A stretch of 64,000 nucleotides of DNA from Deinococcus sp. HSC-46F16 (GCF_024171495.1 NZ_JALJZW010000006.1:123033-187032); one strand, 5' to 3'. Shown: positions 11,222 through 22,960, counted from the first letter of the stretch. The notes: generated by a model from the sequence alone, not told the origin. Made by a program: numbers and translations.

Positions 11222-11590
11222 CGTGGCCCAGCCCAGGATCAGGCCGAGCAGCGCCGGAAAGGTAAACAGAAGCAGAAATCCCAGCACGTCGCTGTCCCCG
11301 ATCAGGTTGCCCAGCGGCCTTCCCAGCGCCACGTTGACCGGGCTGCCCAGCCACGCGAGGGCGGTCCACACCCCGCCCTCCAGCCCGCGTGCCTCCACCG
11401 CGTTTTCCAGCCAGCGCACGCCCAGCAGGCCCAGGGTTTGCACGGCCAGGGCGGGGAGCAGTGCCAGCACCGCGCCCGGTCCCCGCACCGCCCGGCCCGC
11501 CAGGAAACCCAGCGCCAGCGGCCCCAGCACCGGAATCCAGCCCACCAGCACGGCGAGGAGCAGCAGCATCAGCACGTGGACCCACAGCAT
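11198..11590 (-). CDS. Small multi-pass membrane protein, unknown function
   Basis: 130 residues with about four hydrophobic segments (roughly 3-30, 38-55, 75-90, 103-122) and a short basic C-terminus. No family is recognised. The start is supported by TACACT 6 nt upstream of the ATG, the leaderless arrangement common in this window. Its codon use matches its neighbours, so it is probably a real, if unremarkable, gene. Confidence 0.65.
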   Translation of the reverse strand: MLWVHVLMLLLLAVLVGWIPVLGPLALGFLAGRAVRGPGAVLALLPALAVQTLGLLGVRWLENAVEARGLEGGVWTALAWLGSPVNVALGRPLGNLIGDSDVLGFLLLFTFPALLGLILGWATGRPSRRL

Positions 11591-11766
11591 GCCCGGAGTG
11601 TAGGCCAGGAAGCAGTCTCAAGAGGTGTTCAGGGTCCTCTGTGCCCCACCTGAGAGGGGCATGGTGAGCCCTTCGCCAGACCGCCATGAGCCGGGTGAGC
11701 CGGGCGGGCAGACTGAAACCCAGTGCGGGCGCCGCCCGTCCTCTCTCTTCCGCCGGAGGAAACGAC

Positions 11767-12312
11767 ATGCTCAGACGCTCCGCCCTGCTTCTGCTTCCCC
11801 TCACCCTCGGCTCCTGCACCATGATGGCCCCGCCCAACGCCGATTCGGTGGACGGCCTCTTTCTCCAGTCGGTGACCGGCAGCAACCTCTTCGAGATCCA
11901 GTCGTCGCAGGTGGCCCTGAACAAGTCCAGCAACGCCCAGGTCCGCGCTTTCGCCCAGCAGATGATCACGGAGCACACGGCGGCCCAGAACCAGGTCAAC
12001 ACCCTGGCGGCGGCCCGCAGCGTGGCGCTGCCCAAGATGCTGCCGCCCGACTTGCAGCTCAAGGTCAACACGCTGAACACCCTCAGCGGCTCGGCCTTTG
12101 ATCAGGCCTACCTGCGTGAGCTGGTGCTCGGGCACCAGCTCACCGTCAGCATCTTCCAGAACGAACTGACGGCGGGCCGCGACGCCGGGGTCGTGGCCTT
12201 TGCCAACCAGAACCTGCCGCTGATCCAGCGCCACCTCGCGGAAGCCCAGGCCCTTCAGACGGCGGTGGGCGGTCAGGCGACCCCGGCCCCCGCCGCGCCG
12301 AGCACGCCCTGA
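11767..12312 (+). CDS. DUF4142 lipoprotein
   Basis: 181 residues from the ATG at 11767, with CGGAGGA 6 nt before it. The signal sequence ends in a lipobox LTLGSC (Cys at about 18), so it should be lipid-anchored outside the cytoplasm. The body is the four-helix ferritin-like bundle typical of DUF4142: SGSNLFEIQSSQ-type first helix, then VRAFAQQMITEHTAAQNQ, then FDQAYLRELVLGHQ. The conserved His and Glu of these helices recall metal binding, but no function is established. A Pro/Ala-rich tail closes the protein. Confidence 0.85.
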   Translation: MLRRSALLLLPLTLGSCTMMAPPNADSVDGLFLQSVTGSNLFEIQSSQVALNKSSNAQVRAFAQQMITEHTAAQNQVNTLAAARSVALPKMLPPDLQLKVNTLNTLSGSAFDQAYLRELVLGHQLTVSIFQNELTAGRDAGVVAFANQNLPLIQRHLAEAQALQTAVGGQATPAPAAPSTP

Positions 12313-12329
12313 CCCGCGAGTGATCCCTG

Positions 12330-12361
12330 GCCCCCTTCCCCTTCCCGGTGGAGGGGGCTTG
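12330..12361. terminator. Hairpin between convergent genes
   Basis: Stem GCCCCCT (12330-12336) / AGGGGGC (12352-12358) between the DUF4142 gene and the MFS transporter gene; only a short TT follows. Confidence 0.45.
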
Positions 12362-12370
12362 GCTTGGCGC

Positions 12371-13579
12371 TCAGCCTATGGCCTGCTCGCGCGTCGGCAC
12401 CTCGCGCAGCGCCCAGCGCAGGCCCAGCGCGGTCACCAGCCCCACTCCCATCAGCGTGAGCCAGGGCAGCAGCGGCAGGCCGATCCGGGCGCCGAGGTCG
12501 ATCAGCGCCCCGCCCACCACGTTGCCCACCGCGCCCCCCAGCCCCAGGCTGATCGCGGAAAAGCCGAAGTAGCTGCCCGTCAGCCCGGCGGGGGCCAGCC
12601 GCGCGGTCAGGGTCTGCTGGGTGGGGTAGACCAGCATGGTGCCCAGGCTGTAGAGGGCGACGCAGGCGAGCAGTTGCGGAAACGTCGCCGCGAAGCCCAT
12701 CAGCCCCAGGCTGGTCGCCACCGCGAGCACCGCCGCCACCAGCGCCACCTGCGTCCGCACCCGCCGCTCGACCAAGCGCAGCAGGGGATATTGCAACACC
12801 ACCGCCAGCCCCGCCGAGAGGCCGTACAGCGGCCCGGTCGCTCCCGGCCCGGCCAGCGCCACCGCCTTGAGCGTGACCGCCACGTTGAGCTGCGTGCTGA
12901 GCAGGAAATAGCCCACCAGCACCAGCGTGAAGCGCCGAAAGCGGCGGTCCCGCGCCGCCGCCCTCAGCCCCGCCAGGCCACCGGCCACGGCCCCCTCCGG
13001 CTTCATGTGGGGCAGCGTAGCGGCCAGCACGGCGGCGGCGACGAGGTACACACTTCCCGCCGCGAGTGCCGCCGTGCGGAAGCCCAGTCCCAGCAGCGCC
13101 GCGCCGATCAGCGGCCCGGTCACCATGCCGAGGTTCCCGGAGATGCTGGTCAGGCTGAACATGCGGGTGCGGTGCTCGGGCCGGGTGACGGCGGTGATCG
13201 CCGCATTCTTGGGCGCGTCGAACAGCCCGCCCCCCAGCCCCGCCAGCACCGACGCGGCCAGCAGCACGGGCAGCGTGTCCGCGAACCCCATCCACGCGAA
13301 GCCCAGCGTGCGAATCAGGCACCCCGCCAGGATCAGCGGCTTTGGCCCGACCCGGTCCGCCCACGCCCCCCCGAACACCGTCAGCCCCTGCTGGGTGAGC
13401 TGCCGCAGTCCCAGCACCAGCCCCACGCTCGCCGCCGCCCACCCCAGCCCCTCCACGAAATGCACCGTCACCAGCGGAATCACCGCGAAAAACCCGCCCC
13501 ACATCAGGAAATTGGCGGCGATCAGCCCGAGCTGCGCCCCGGAAGGCCGGAAGGGGAGGGCAGGGGCGGGCAGAGTCAC
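12371..13579 (-). CDS. Major facilitator superfamily transporter
   Basis: 402 residues with twelve predicted membrane helices in two halves. The MFS signature between helices 2 and 3 is visible as FGGAWADRVGPKPLILAG (about residues 74-91), and a related copy EHRTRM lies in the 4-5 loop. Cargo is not deducible; the closest general type is the drug-efflux/YceL-like MFS group. It starts at a GTG with TACACT 7 nt upstream and is divergent from the MBL hydrolase gene, the two promoters sharing a 60-bp intergenic space. Confidence 0.88.
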   Translation of the reverse strand: MTLPAPALPFRPSGAQLGLIAANFLMWGGFFAVIPLVTVHFVEGLGWAAASVGLVLGLRQLTQQGLTVFGGAWADRVGPKPLILAGCLIRTLGFAWMGFADTLPVLLAASVLAGLGGGLFDAPKNAAITAVTRPEHRTRMFSLTSISGNLGMVTGPLIGAALLGLGFRTAALAAGSVYLVAAAVLAATLPHMKPEGAVAGGLAGLRAAARDRRFRRFTLVLVGYFLLSTQLNVAVTLKAVALAGPGATGPLYGLSAGLAVVLQYPLLRLVERRVRTQVALVAAVLAVATSLGLMGFAATFPQLLACVALYSLGTMLVYPTQQTLTARLAPAGLTGSYFGFSAISLGLGGAVGNVVGGALIDLGARIGLPLLPWLTLMGVGLVTALGLRWALREVPTREQAIG

Positions 13580-13638
13580 GCGGGCGAGTGTACGCCCCTG
13601 CGGGTAGGCGGCGCCCCGCTGCCCCTTACGCTGTCTCC

Positions 13639-14535
13639 ATGCCTCCGCAGCTTCAGTTCCTCGGCCCCGGCGTATTCTTCCTTCCCGGCGCGGTGAACAG
13701 CGTGGTCGTAGAGGGGCCGGGGGGCCGCGCCCTGCTCGTGGACACCGGCCTGGACGACACCCACGCGCGGAAGCTGCTGCGGGCGGTGGAGGGGGCGGGG
13801 CTGACGCCGGGCGCGATCCTCAACACCCACAGCCACGCCGACCACCACGGGGGCAACACCTTCCTCCTGGGCCGTTTTCCGGACCTGCCCGTCTACGCGC
13901 CGCCGCTGGAGGCGGCGATCATTCGCCACCCGGTGCTGGAGCCGCTCTCGCTGTGGGGGGCCGCGCCGCCCGCCGAGCTGCGGACCAAATTCCTGCTGGC
14001 CCCCGCCAGCCCCGCGCAGGGGGTCGGTCCCGGCGTGCAGGCTCTGGGCAGCATCGAGGTCGAACTCCTTCCCGTCCCCGGCCACGCCGCCGAGATGTAC
14101 GCGGTGCGGGTGGACGAGGTGCTGTACGCCGCCGACGCCCTTTTCGGGCCGGAGGCGCTGGGCAAGCATCCGCTGACCTTCGGCGCGGATTCGGCGCAGC
14201 AGAAGGCGTCCGCAGCGGCGCTGGGCGAAGTGGAGGGCGTGCGTGTCGTGCTGCCCGGCCACGGCGACCCCACCCCCAATCTCGCCGGGCTGGTGTCCGC
14301 CAACCTCGCCGCCTATGCCCGGACGACGGACGCGGTGACGGCGGCGCTGGCGCAAGGTCCGGCGACGGTTGACGAGCTGCTGGTGCGGGTGGGCGCCGCG
14401 TTGGGTATGACGGCCACGAACCCTGGCGCCTGGGTCCTCAACCGGGCGGTGATCAGCGCCCACCTGACCGAATTGCTCGCGGTGGGGGCGGCCACCCTGA
14501 CGCTGGAGGGCGGGGTGCTGCGGGCCAGGGCCTGA
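13639..14535 (+). CDS. MBL-fold metallo-hydrolase
   Basis: 298 residues from the ATG at 13639 (TACGCT 6 nt upstream). The zinc motif of the metallo-beta-lactamase fold is clear: THSHADHHGG near residue 62. Other ligands follow in PGHAAEMY near 150, ADALFG near 170 and LPGHGDPTP near 205. The C-terminal 80 residues are helical and resemble the winged-helix end seen in glyoxalase II-like and LACTB2-like hydrolases. The substrate is unknown; an upstream in-frame start at 13588 would remove the promoter and is not favoured. Confidence 0.87.
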   Translation: MPPQLQFLGPGVFFLPGAVNSVVVEGPGGRALLVDTGLDDTHARKLLRAVEGAGLTPGAILNTHSHADHHGGNTFLLGRFPDLPVYAPPLEAAIIRHPVLEPLSLWGAAPPAELRTKFLLAPASPAQGVGPGVQALGSIEVELLPVPGHAAEMYAVRVDEVLYAADALFGPEALGKHPLTFGADSAQQKASAAALGEVEGVRVVLPGHGDPTPNLAGLVSANLAAYARTTDAVTAALAQGPATVDELLVRVGAALGMTATNPGAWVLNRAVISAHLTELLAVGAATLTLEGGVLRARA

Positions 14536-14552
14536 GCCGGAGACAAGGCCCG

Positions 14553-15017
14553 CTACTCTCTTTTCGGGCCGCCGTACTCGCGCCGCTCGTGGCTCAGCGG
14601 CAGCGCCCACCACACCCAGCCCAGCAGCAGGGTCAGCCCGCCCGGCAGCACCCAGGTCAGGGCGGCGGGAAGGCCGACCGCCCCCGCCACCATCCGGGTT
14701 GCCAGCACCAGCGCCAGCGACATGAACACGGCCCCCACCCGCACCAGCCGGGTGGCCGTGTGCTTGAACTGTTCGGGGTGGCGCATGGGACGGCGCAGGT
14801 AGTGGTGCAGCGCCGGGGCGCTGAGCAGCACCAGACTCACCACCGAGCATCCGAAGGTCGCCGTGTAGACCCAGCGTTCGGTGGCCGCCACCCCCCCGAA
14901 ATCGACATTGAAGGGCAGAATGATCAGGAAACTGGTCAGCACCTGTGCCCCCTGAAGCAGGATGCGCAGTTCGGCCAGCAGGTCGGAGAGCTGGTCGGCT
15001 TCCGGAGGGTCGGTCAT
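14553..15017 (-). CDS. DUF6328-type membrane protein
   Basis: 154 residues from the ATG at 15017. An acidic N-terminus with the conserved-looking ADQLSDLLAELRILLQGAQ leads into FLIILPFNVDF and four membrane segments; this arrangement fits the DUF6328 family of small membrane proteins. A longer frame from 15176 exists, but TATGCT lies 9 nt before 15017. The function is unknown. Convergent with the MBL hydrolase, 17 nt apart. Confidence 0.75.
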   Translation of the reverse strand: MTDPPEADQLSDLLAELRILLQGAQVLTSFLIILPFNVDFGGVAATERWVYTATFGCSVVSLVLLSAPALHHYLRRPMRHPEQFKHTATRLVRVGAVFMSLALVLATRMVAGAVGLPAALTWVLPGGLTLLLGWVWWALPLSHERREYGGPKRE

Positions 15018-15114
15018 GAGAGGTCCAGCATAGGCCGGAGCCGTCCCCGCTGGGCACCAAGCGTGAAGAAAGCCCGTATGGGCGGTCCCCCGGCCGGGGG
15101 CGTAGCGTGACCGC

Positions 15115-15792
<678 letters not shown>

Positions 15793-15860
15793 CGGCCGAT
15801 CGTTGGGGCTGCCGGGCACGTCCCAGCGGCCCCTTGCCTTGCCCGCCCCCAGGAGCCCCG

Positions 15861-16358
15861 ATGCCCCGTCCCAAATTCGATTACTCGCTGAACTACGCCG
15901 ACCTCGACCTGCGGGCACACCCCGAGCTGTACCGGGTCGGGATCGGCGAGCAGGGCGTGCTGCTGGTGCAGCCGTACAAGGCCGAGATTCTTCCGCACTG
16001 GCGCTTCGCCACGCCGGAGGTCGCCCGAGAGAGCAGCGAGGCGATCTACGCCATGTTTCTGGACTACCTGCGGGCCGGGGACTTCGTGGGGGCGGACATG
16101 GCCCGCAAGTTCCTCCAGATGGGCTTTACCCGCTCGCGCCGCTACGCCAACCACAAGGGCGGCAAGAAGTACGACGGCCCCGTGCCCGAGGGCAAGAAGG
16201 GCCAGTCCGGGTCACACGGCCGCGCCGAACTCCCCCGCCAGCCCGAGGACCCGGTCAAGGCCGAATCCGCCCGCATCTTCAAGGCGAAGTGGGACGAGGC
16301 CGAGGCCAATGAGGACTACGCCCGGATGAAGCGCGAGCACCGGGAGCGGTACGGTTGA
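15861..16358 (+). CDS. DUF4385 protein
   Basis: 165 residues from the ATG at 15861 (AGGAG 6 nt before). The N-terminal FDYSLNYADLDLRAHPELYRVG and the GEQGVLLVQPYKAEILPHWRF stretch are the hallmark of DUF4385, a conserved cytoplasmic family without assigned role. The C-terminal half is very Lys/Arg/Glu-rich. It lies 68 nt after dps on the same strand and could share its transcript. A clear terminator follows. Confidence 0.82.
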   Translation: MPRPKFDYSLNYADLDLRAHPELYRVGIGEQGVLLVQPYKAEILPHWRFATPEVARESSEAIYAMFLDYLRAGDFVGADMARKFLQMGFTRSRRYANHKGGKKYDGPVPEGKKGQSGSHGRAELPRQPEDPVKAESARIFKAKWDEAEANEDYARMKREHRERYG

Positions 16359-16393
16359 CGAATACCGCATACCGCGCTATCTTGGTTCTATCA

Positions 16394-16416
16394 CCGCCCG
16401 AAGAGGCGGATTTTTT
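16394..16416 (+). terminator. Rho-independent terminator
   Basis: Stem CCGCC (16394-16398) / GGCGG (16405-16409) followed by ATTTTTTA. It ends the dps-DUF4385 direction and lies at the 3' end of mobA. Confidence 0.75.
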
Positions 16417-17026
16417 ATTGCCGCGTCTCCGCCTCTAGCGCCGCGAGGTCGGTGGGCGTGTTCACGTTGTGGAGGGCCTGCGGGCTGACCCGCGCGACGG
16501 CCTCGTAAGGCACTGTCACCGCGTCCTGCGCGGCGAGGCGCAAGCGGCGTTCGCCCGCGTCCAGCAGGACGGACACCTGGGGCCGCAGCTCCGTGTGATA
16601 CAGCGCCCCCAGCGGTTGCGCTCGCCCCGCCGGGTCCAGGGTGAGGATCGACCGCGCTCCCGGTGTCCGCGCCCCGGCCATCAGCGCCCAGTACGCCGGG
16701 GTCAGGCGGGGCAGGTCCACGCCCGCGAAGGCGACCCAGCCCGGCCCCGCGTGCCGTTCGGCGGCGAGGAGGGCGGCTTCCAGCGCCCCCAGCGGTCCCT
16801 CACCGGGCCGCGTGTCGGGCACCGGGAGCCAGCCGGGGAGGGCGTAGCGTTCGGGCGGGGCGACGAGCAGGCGCAGCGGGCAGCCCTCCAGACTGGCGGC
16901 CACGTGCTCCAGCAGGGTTCGCCCCTCCAACCGGGCGAGCGCCTTGTCCGTCCCGAACCGGCTGGAGCGGCCCCCGGCGGTGAGCGCCCCGACGAGGTCC
17001 AGCCTCCGGGTCGTCCCTGGGGTCAT
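16415..17026 (-). CDS. mobA: Molybdenum cofactor guanylyltransferase
   Basis: 203 residues. MobA attaches GMP to molybdopterin to make the MGD cofactor. The nucleotide-binding signature GALTAGGRSSRFGTDKAL lies at residues 13-30, and the GVDLPRLTP motif near 105 carries the Mg-binding Asp. The C-terminal HNVNTPTDLAALE is also typical. Its start codon overlaps the stop of the upstream aldehyde dehydrogenase gene (ATGA), so the two are translated as a pair. A MoaD-MoaE fusion for the same pathway lies at the far end of the window. Confidence 0.9.
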   Translation of the reverse strand: MTPGTTRRLDLVGALTAGGRSSRFGTDKALARLEGRTLLEHVAASLEGCPLRLLVAPPERYALPGWLPVPDTRPGEGPLGALEAALLAAERHAGPGWVAFAGVDLPRLTPAYWALMAGARTPGARSILTLDPAGRAQPLGALYHTELRPQVSVLLDAGERRLRLAAQDAVTVPYEAVARVSPQALHNVNTPTDLAALEAETRQ

Positions 17027-18444
17027 CCCTCTAGCTTCCGCATCGCCCAGGCCACGAAGCGGGGCAGCGGGCGGCCGTAAGGTGGGTACAGGAAGCGCAC
17101 GCCGCTGCCCCGGCCCTCGTGCAGCACGGCCCGCTCGTGGCTGAAGGTCCGGAAGCCGTACTCGCCGTGGTAGCGCCCCATCCCGCTGGGGCCGACGCCC
17201 CCGAAGGGCAGGTGCGGGTTGCTGAGGTGGACCACCGTGCCGTTGACGACCAGGCCGCCGCTCGTCGTTTCCCGGCGGACCTGTTCCACCGCCCCCTCGT
17301 CCTCGGCGAAGGTGTACAGCGCGAGCGGGGGGTCGAGCCGCCGCACCAGCGCGAGCGCCTCCCCGAAGTCGCGGTAGGTCAGGACGGGCAGCACCGGGCC
17401 GAACAGTTCCTCTTCCATCAGCGGCATCTCCGGGGTTACGCCCGTCACCACCGTGGGCGAGATGAAGCGCGAGGCGGGGTCGAACTCGCCGCCGAGTTCG
17501 ACCCGTGCCCCCATCGCCACACTGTCCCGCGTCAGGCGCGAGAGCCGCTCGACGCTGCGGCCGTCCACCATCCGCCCGTAGTCGGTGCCCTTTCTCAGCC
17601 GCTCGGCTTCCCCGAAACGGTGGGGGATGATCTGCGAGAGCCGCGCCAGCAGGCTGCCTTGCAGCACCTCCGGCACCAGCACGTAGTCGGGCGCCACGCA
17701 GGTCTGCCCGGCGTTCAGGAACTTGCCCCAGGCCAGCCGCTCGGCGGTGAGGTCGAGGTCGGCACTCTCGTGGACGATGGCGGGACTCTTGCCGCCCAGT
17801 TCCAGCGTCACGCCCGTCAGGTTGGGCGCGGCGGCGGCGAGCACCTTTTTCCCGATGGCCCCGCTCCCGGTAAAGAAGATGTGGTCGAAGGGCAACTCGG
17901 TCAAAGCCTTAGCTCTCCCCGCGTCCCCCTCCACGACCGCGACCAGCCGGGGCTCGAAGACCTCCTCCAGCAGCCGACGCAGGGCGCGGGCGGTGGCGGG
18001 GGCCTTTTCGCTGGGCTTGAGGACGACCGTGTTCCCTGCCGCGAGGCTGGCGATCAGCGGGACGAGCGCGAGGTTGACCGGATAGTTCCACGCGCTCAGG
18101 ACCAGGGTGACCCCACGCGGCTGGAACTCGACCTCGCTGCGGGTGCCCAGCAGGTTGGCGGGGGTGCGGACCCGGCGGGGGGCCATCCAGCGCGGAAGGT
18201 GGCGCACCGCGTGCCGCAGCTCCTCCACCGTGGGGTGCAGCTCGGTGATCTCCGCCTCGGCGCGGCTCTTGCCGAGGTCGAGCGCGAGCGCCTCGGCCAG
18301 CGCGACCCGGTGGCGCTGAATGGCCCCCCCCAGCCGCCGCAGCAGGGCCTGCCGTTCGGGGGCGGTGGTCTGCCCGGCTCGCCAGCGGTGCCTGCGCTGC
18401 GCCTCGAACAGGGCCTGAAGGTCAGCGGACATGGGCTGTGTCAT
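17023..18444 (-). CDS. Aldehyde dehydrogenase family protein
   Basis: 473 residues, of the class-3 (membrane/fatty-aldehyde-like) branch by its length and by short N-terminus. Catalytic features: LSAWNYPVNLALVPLIASLAAGN (cofactor site, about 119), FFTGSGAIGKKV (about 191), the general base in LELGGKSP (about 215) and the nucleophile in NAGQTCVAPDY (about 249). It oxidises aldehydes to acids with NAD(P)+; the substrate is unknown. The first ATG has a good GGGAGGGG upstream. It precedes mobA with a 4-bp overlap, an odd pairing unless the transcript is merely shared. Confidence 0.92.
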   Translation of the reverse strand: MTQPMSADLQALFEAQRRHRWRAGQTTAPERQALLRRLGGAIQRHRVALAEALALDLGKSRAEAEITELHPTVEELRHAVRHLPRWMAPRRVRTPANLLGTRSEVEFQPRGVTLVLSAWNYPVNLALVPLIASLAAGNTVVLKPSEKAPATARALRRLLEEVFEPRLVAVVEGDAGRAKALTELPFDHIFFTGSGAIGKKVLAAAAPNLTGVTLELGGKSPAIVHESADLDLTAERLAWGKFLNAGQTCVAPDYVLVPEVLQGSLLARLSQIIPHRFGEAERLRKGTDYGRMVDGRSVERLSRLTRDSVAMGARVELGGEFDPASRFISPTVVTGVTPEMPLMEEELFGPVLPVLTYRDFGEALALVRRLDPPLALYTFAEDEGAVEQVRRETTSGGLVVNGTVVHLSNPHLPFGGVGPSGMGRYHGEYGFRTFSHERAVLHEGRGSGVRFLYPPYGRPLPRFVAWAMRKLEG

Positions 18445-18655
18445 GAAAAACCCCTCCCGGAGTGCGAGAAGTCAGGCGCGAGCACTGAAGTTGGACTTGG
18501 TTCAGGCTAGTGCATCCGGCAGGCCGGGTGTCACCGGGTCGGCTCACTCTTGGCCGGCGCTGCAGAGTGGGGCGTATCTGACACTCCAGCGGGCGGGGGC
18601 GGCCCCACAGTAGAGCCTGCTTACCCCAATTCGCCCTGCGCTCCAGAGGTTTGTC

Positions 18656-19114
18656 ATGAAGACGCGTCTCCTGTTGGCCCTGTCCCTGCCGTTCGCCCTT
18701 GCCTCCTGCATGGCCACGATGTTGCCGGGCAGTCCCTACGCGCTGGGCAAACAGCCCGCTGCCGATGCCAAGGGGCTCATTCCCAGCGGGACGGTCCGGG
18801 CCAGCGTCTCGGGCGACATGGTGATGACCGAGGCGCGGGTGATGGGCCTCGCGCCCAACCAGTACTACGTGGCGCACTACCACCTTCAGGGCACGGCGAG
18901 CACCACTCCCTGTGCCAGCAACGGGGCACCCATCATAAGCACCGCGATGGTCGGCCGGACCGACGCGAGCGGCATGCTGACGCTCTCCAAGAGCGTGGCC
19001 CGCGCCGACGTGATGAACGCGACCTACTACAACGTCCACACCGCAGCCGACGCCGCGGGCACCCCGGCCGACGCGGGCGTGGCCTGCACCGCCGTCCGCA
19101 TGGCGGGGAGGTAA
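18656..19114 (+). CDS. Lipoprotein, superoxide dismutase/CHRD-like
   Basis: 152 residues with a lipobox (FALASC, Cys at 18). The mature part has short beta strands and the motifs YYVAHYHLQGTA and YYNVHTAADAAG, whose His spacing recalls Cu/Zn superoxide dismutase-like or CHRD domains. The Cys pair (TPCASNG and VACTAV) could be the disulfide found in SodC. Most of the usual copper and zinc His residues cannot be matched with certainty, so dismutase activity is not claimed. A weak GAGGT precedes the ATG. Confidence 0.75.
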   Translation: MKTRLLLALSLPFALASCMATMLPGSPYALGKQPAADAKGLIPSGTVRASVSGDMVMTEARVMGLAPNQYYVAHYHLQGTASTTPCASNGAPIISTAMVGRTDASGMLTLSKSVARADVMNATYYNVHTAADAAGTPADAGVACTAVRMAGR

Positions 19115-19180
19115 AGCCCACATTCCTTCCTCTGCCCGGCCCGCCGCGTCCGGGGGGCGCGTGCGTTACCCTGCCGGGCG

Positions 19181-20259
<1,079 letters not shown>

Positions 20260-20314
20260 CAAAAGCCCCCGCGCACCCGCCGGGGCCGTGGGGGAGAGGG
20301 GGGCGCAGGTCCGC

Positions 20315-21538
<1,224 letters not shown>

Positions 21539-21552
21539 GAATGCTCCTTCGT

Positions 21553-21610
<58 letters not shown>

Positions 21611-21685
21611 TGGCCGCCTTCCCGGCGCGGGGGCGGCACCGGGGCAGCCTACTCCAGCGGTGCCGGGGGGGAAAAGGGCATCCGG

Positions 21686-22165
21686 CTACCGGGCAGCGTC
21701 CAGCAGCGCCGCCCCGATCCCCTGCGGCAATTCCCCCGCCAGCCGCGTCAGCGTGCGCTCTGCCGCCGAGCGCACCATCTTCTCAAAGGCGGCACCGCCC
21801 CAGCCCTCGGCCTCCGGGAGCCGCAGGTGGGCGCGGAACTGGAAGTCGAAGGCCATCTCACCCGCCGCGCTTACCCGCGCCTGCCCCGCGACCTCCACCC
21901 AGGCCCGCTCGCTCGTGACAGGCTGGGGCTGCAACTTGGCGCCGTCTGGGGTGGGATGCAAACTGCTCACGAAGGGCAGATCCACTTCTCCCAGCAGCGG
22001 CACGGGCACCACGAGTTCGCCGCGCACGCCTGCCGCGTCCGCCCACAGGTCCCGCAGAAAGCGCACCCGAGACAAGGACACGCCCGCGTCGCGCACGAAG
22101 GCGAGCGCGGCGTCTTGCCCACCGGGGTGGGTCAGCGTGAAGGCCTGCCGGGCTTCAAGCTGCAT
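21686..22165 (-). CDS. DUF3809-like conserved protein
   Basis: 159 residues, cytoplasmic by composition, predominantly beta strands with a C-terminal helix (FEKMVRSAAERTLTRLAGELPQGIGAALL). The general look, a START/SRPBCC-like fold that begins QARQAFTLTHP, fits a Deinococcus-restricted family that I believe is DUF3809. That name is from memory and should be verified. It lies upstream of metK on the same strand, 147 nt away. No function is known. Confidence 0.65.
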   Translation of the reverse strand: MQLEARQAFTLTHPGGQDAALAFVRDAGVSLSRVRFLRDLWADAAGVRGELVVPVPLLGEVDLPFVSSLHPTPDGAKLQPQPVTSERAWVEVAGQARVSAAGEMAFDFQFRAHLRLPEAEGWGGAAFEKMVRSAAERTLTRLAGELPQGIGAALLDAAR

Positions 22166-22195
22166 GGTTCCTCGGGTTAGGGGCGGGTGGCGAAC

Positions 22196-22450
22196 TCAAT
22201 CCACCCACTCGATCACCACCCGGTTCTCGCTCAGCGCGGCCTGAAGCTCGGCGTCGTTCGCGCTGCGGAGCCGGGGCAGGTGCGCGAAGCGGGGCGTGGC
22301 CGAGGCGTAGCCCAGCCGCACCACCACCTCGTCGCTGACCTCGTCCTTGCCGACGCGCCACACGAGCTGCCCGCCGAGCGCGTCGAGCTGCCGGATCAAT
22401 TCCGGGGGCAGCGGCGCCGGGGAGGGGTCAGGGGGAGAACCGCCGGTCAT
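22196..22450 (-). CDS. DUF3248-like small conserved protein
   Basis: 84 residues from the ATG at 22450, supported by TACAAT exactly 6 nt upstream. Motifs: LIRQLDALGGQLVWRVGKDE, VVVRLGYASATPRFAHLPRLRSA, VVIEWVD at the end. The pattern fits DUF3248, a family I know from Deinococcus-Thermus genomes with no assigned role; the family name is from memory. Divergently transcribed from the next gene with only 34 bp between start codons. Confidence 0.7.
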   Translation of the reverse strand: MTGGSPPDPSPAPLPPELIRQLDALGGQLVWRVGKDEVSDEVVVRLGYASATPRFAHLPRLRSANDAELQAALSENRVVIEWVD

Positions 22451-22456
22451 GCGGGC

Positions 22457-22478
22457 ATTGTACGCGGCGCGGTACAAC
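22457..22478. promoter_or_regulatory. Back-to-back leaderless -10 elements
   Basis: TACAAT on the minus strand (22457-22462) and TACAAC on the plus strand (22473-22478) each stand exactly 6 nt from an ATG (22450 and 22485). Both messages should begin at or beside the start codon. The -35 regions of each promoter necessarily lie inside the other gene's promoter or coding sequence. Confidence 0.7.
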
Positions 22479-22484
22479 GGGGGT

Positions 22485-22766
22485 ATGTCCTCTCCTGCCC
22501 TCTCCTGGCGTGCCCTGGAAACCCGCGTCGGCCTCGACGCCCTGCCCGACTTTCACCGCGCCTTCCTGACCTGGCGCGGGGTGGAGGCCGCCGCCGAGAT
22601 GCCCCTGCGCCGCGTCGGGCAGCGGGTCGAGGCCGAACTCAACCGGCTGGTGCAAGGGGGGGAAGCCACCCGCGATGGGGACGACTGGCGACTCTCGCCG
22701 GGGGCGCTGGCGGGCTTTGACGCGGCGCAGCCCTACCTGTCGCCCGACCCGCTGGAAGGGGCCTGA
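22485..22766 (+). CDS. Small conserved hypothetical protein
   Basis: 93 residues from the ATG at 22485 with TACAAC 6 nt upstream. Sequence is helical at the N-terminus (WRALETRVGLDALPDFHRAFLTW) and looks like a small winged-helix at the end (RRVGQRVEAELNRLVQGGEATRDGDDWRLS), where a DNA-binding or regulatory role could hide. I do not recognise the family. Its 3' end overlaps the convergent 22733-22960 gene by 34 bp. Confidence 0.6.
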   Translation: MSSPALSWRALETRVGLDALPDFHRAFLTWRGVEAAAEMPLRRVGQRVEAELNRLVQGGEATRDGDDWRLSPGALAGFDAAQPYLSPDPLEGA

Positions 22767-22960
22767 CCCGGCGCGACCTCCACCACCTCGGCCCGCCAGC
22801 CTTCGGTGATCCACTCCTGCGCGGCGGCCCCGGCTTCGTCGGCGCTGGGAAAGACCCGGCGCTCGCCCGCGTCGCTCTCCAGCCAGTGGGGTTCGTCCAG
22901 CAGGGCATCGTCCCCGTGGGCGTCCTTGTGGACATATTGCAGGCGAACGGCGTAGGGCAT
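22733..22960 (-). CDS. Small hypothetical protein
   Basis: 75 residues. The start has TAGCCT 7 nt upstream, consistent with a leaderless transcript that overlaps the stop of the arginase gene region. The sequence is acidic with WITEGWRAEVVEVAPG near the end and no membrane segment or known motif. It overlaps the convergent gene by 34 bp, which is unusual but not disqualifying. Confidence 0.5.
   Translation of the reverse strand: MPYAVRLQYVHKDAHGDDALLDEPHWLESDAGERRVFPSADEAGAAAQEWITEGWRAEVVEVAPGQAPSSGSGDR

Noticed and set aside
12320..13696. A 458-codon plus-strand frame opposite the MFS transporter
   Set aside because: Composition is Gln/Arg/His-rich and without any domain, while the minus strand gives a clear twelve-helix transporter.
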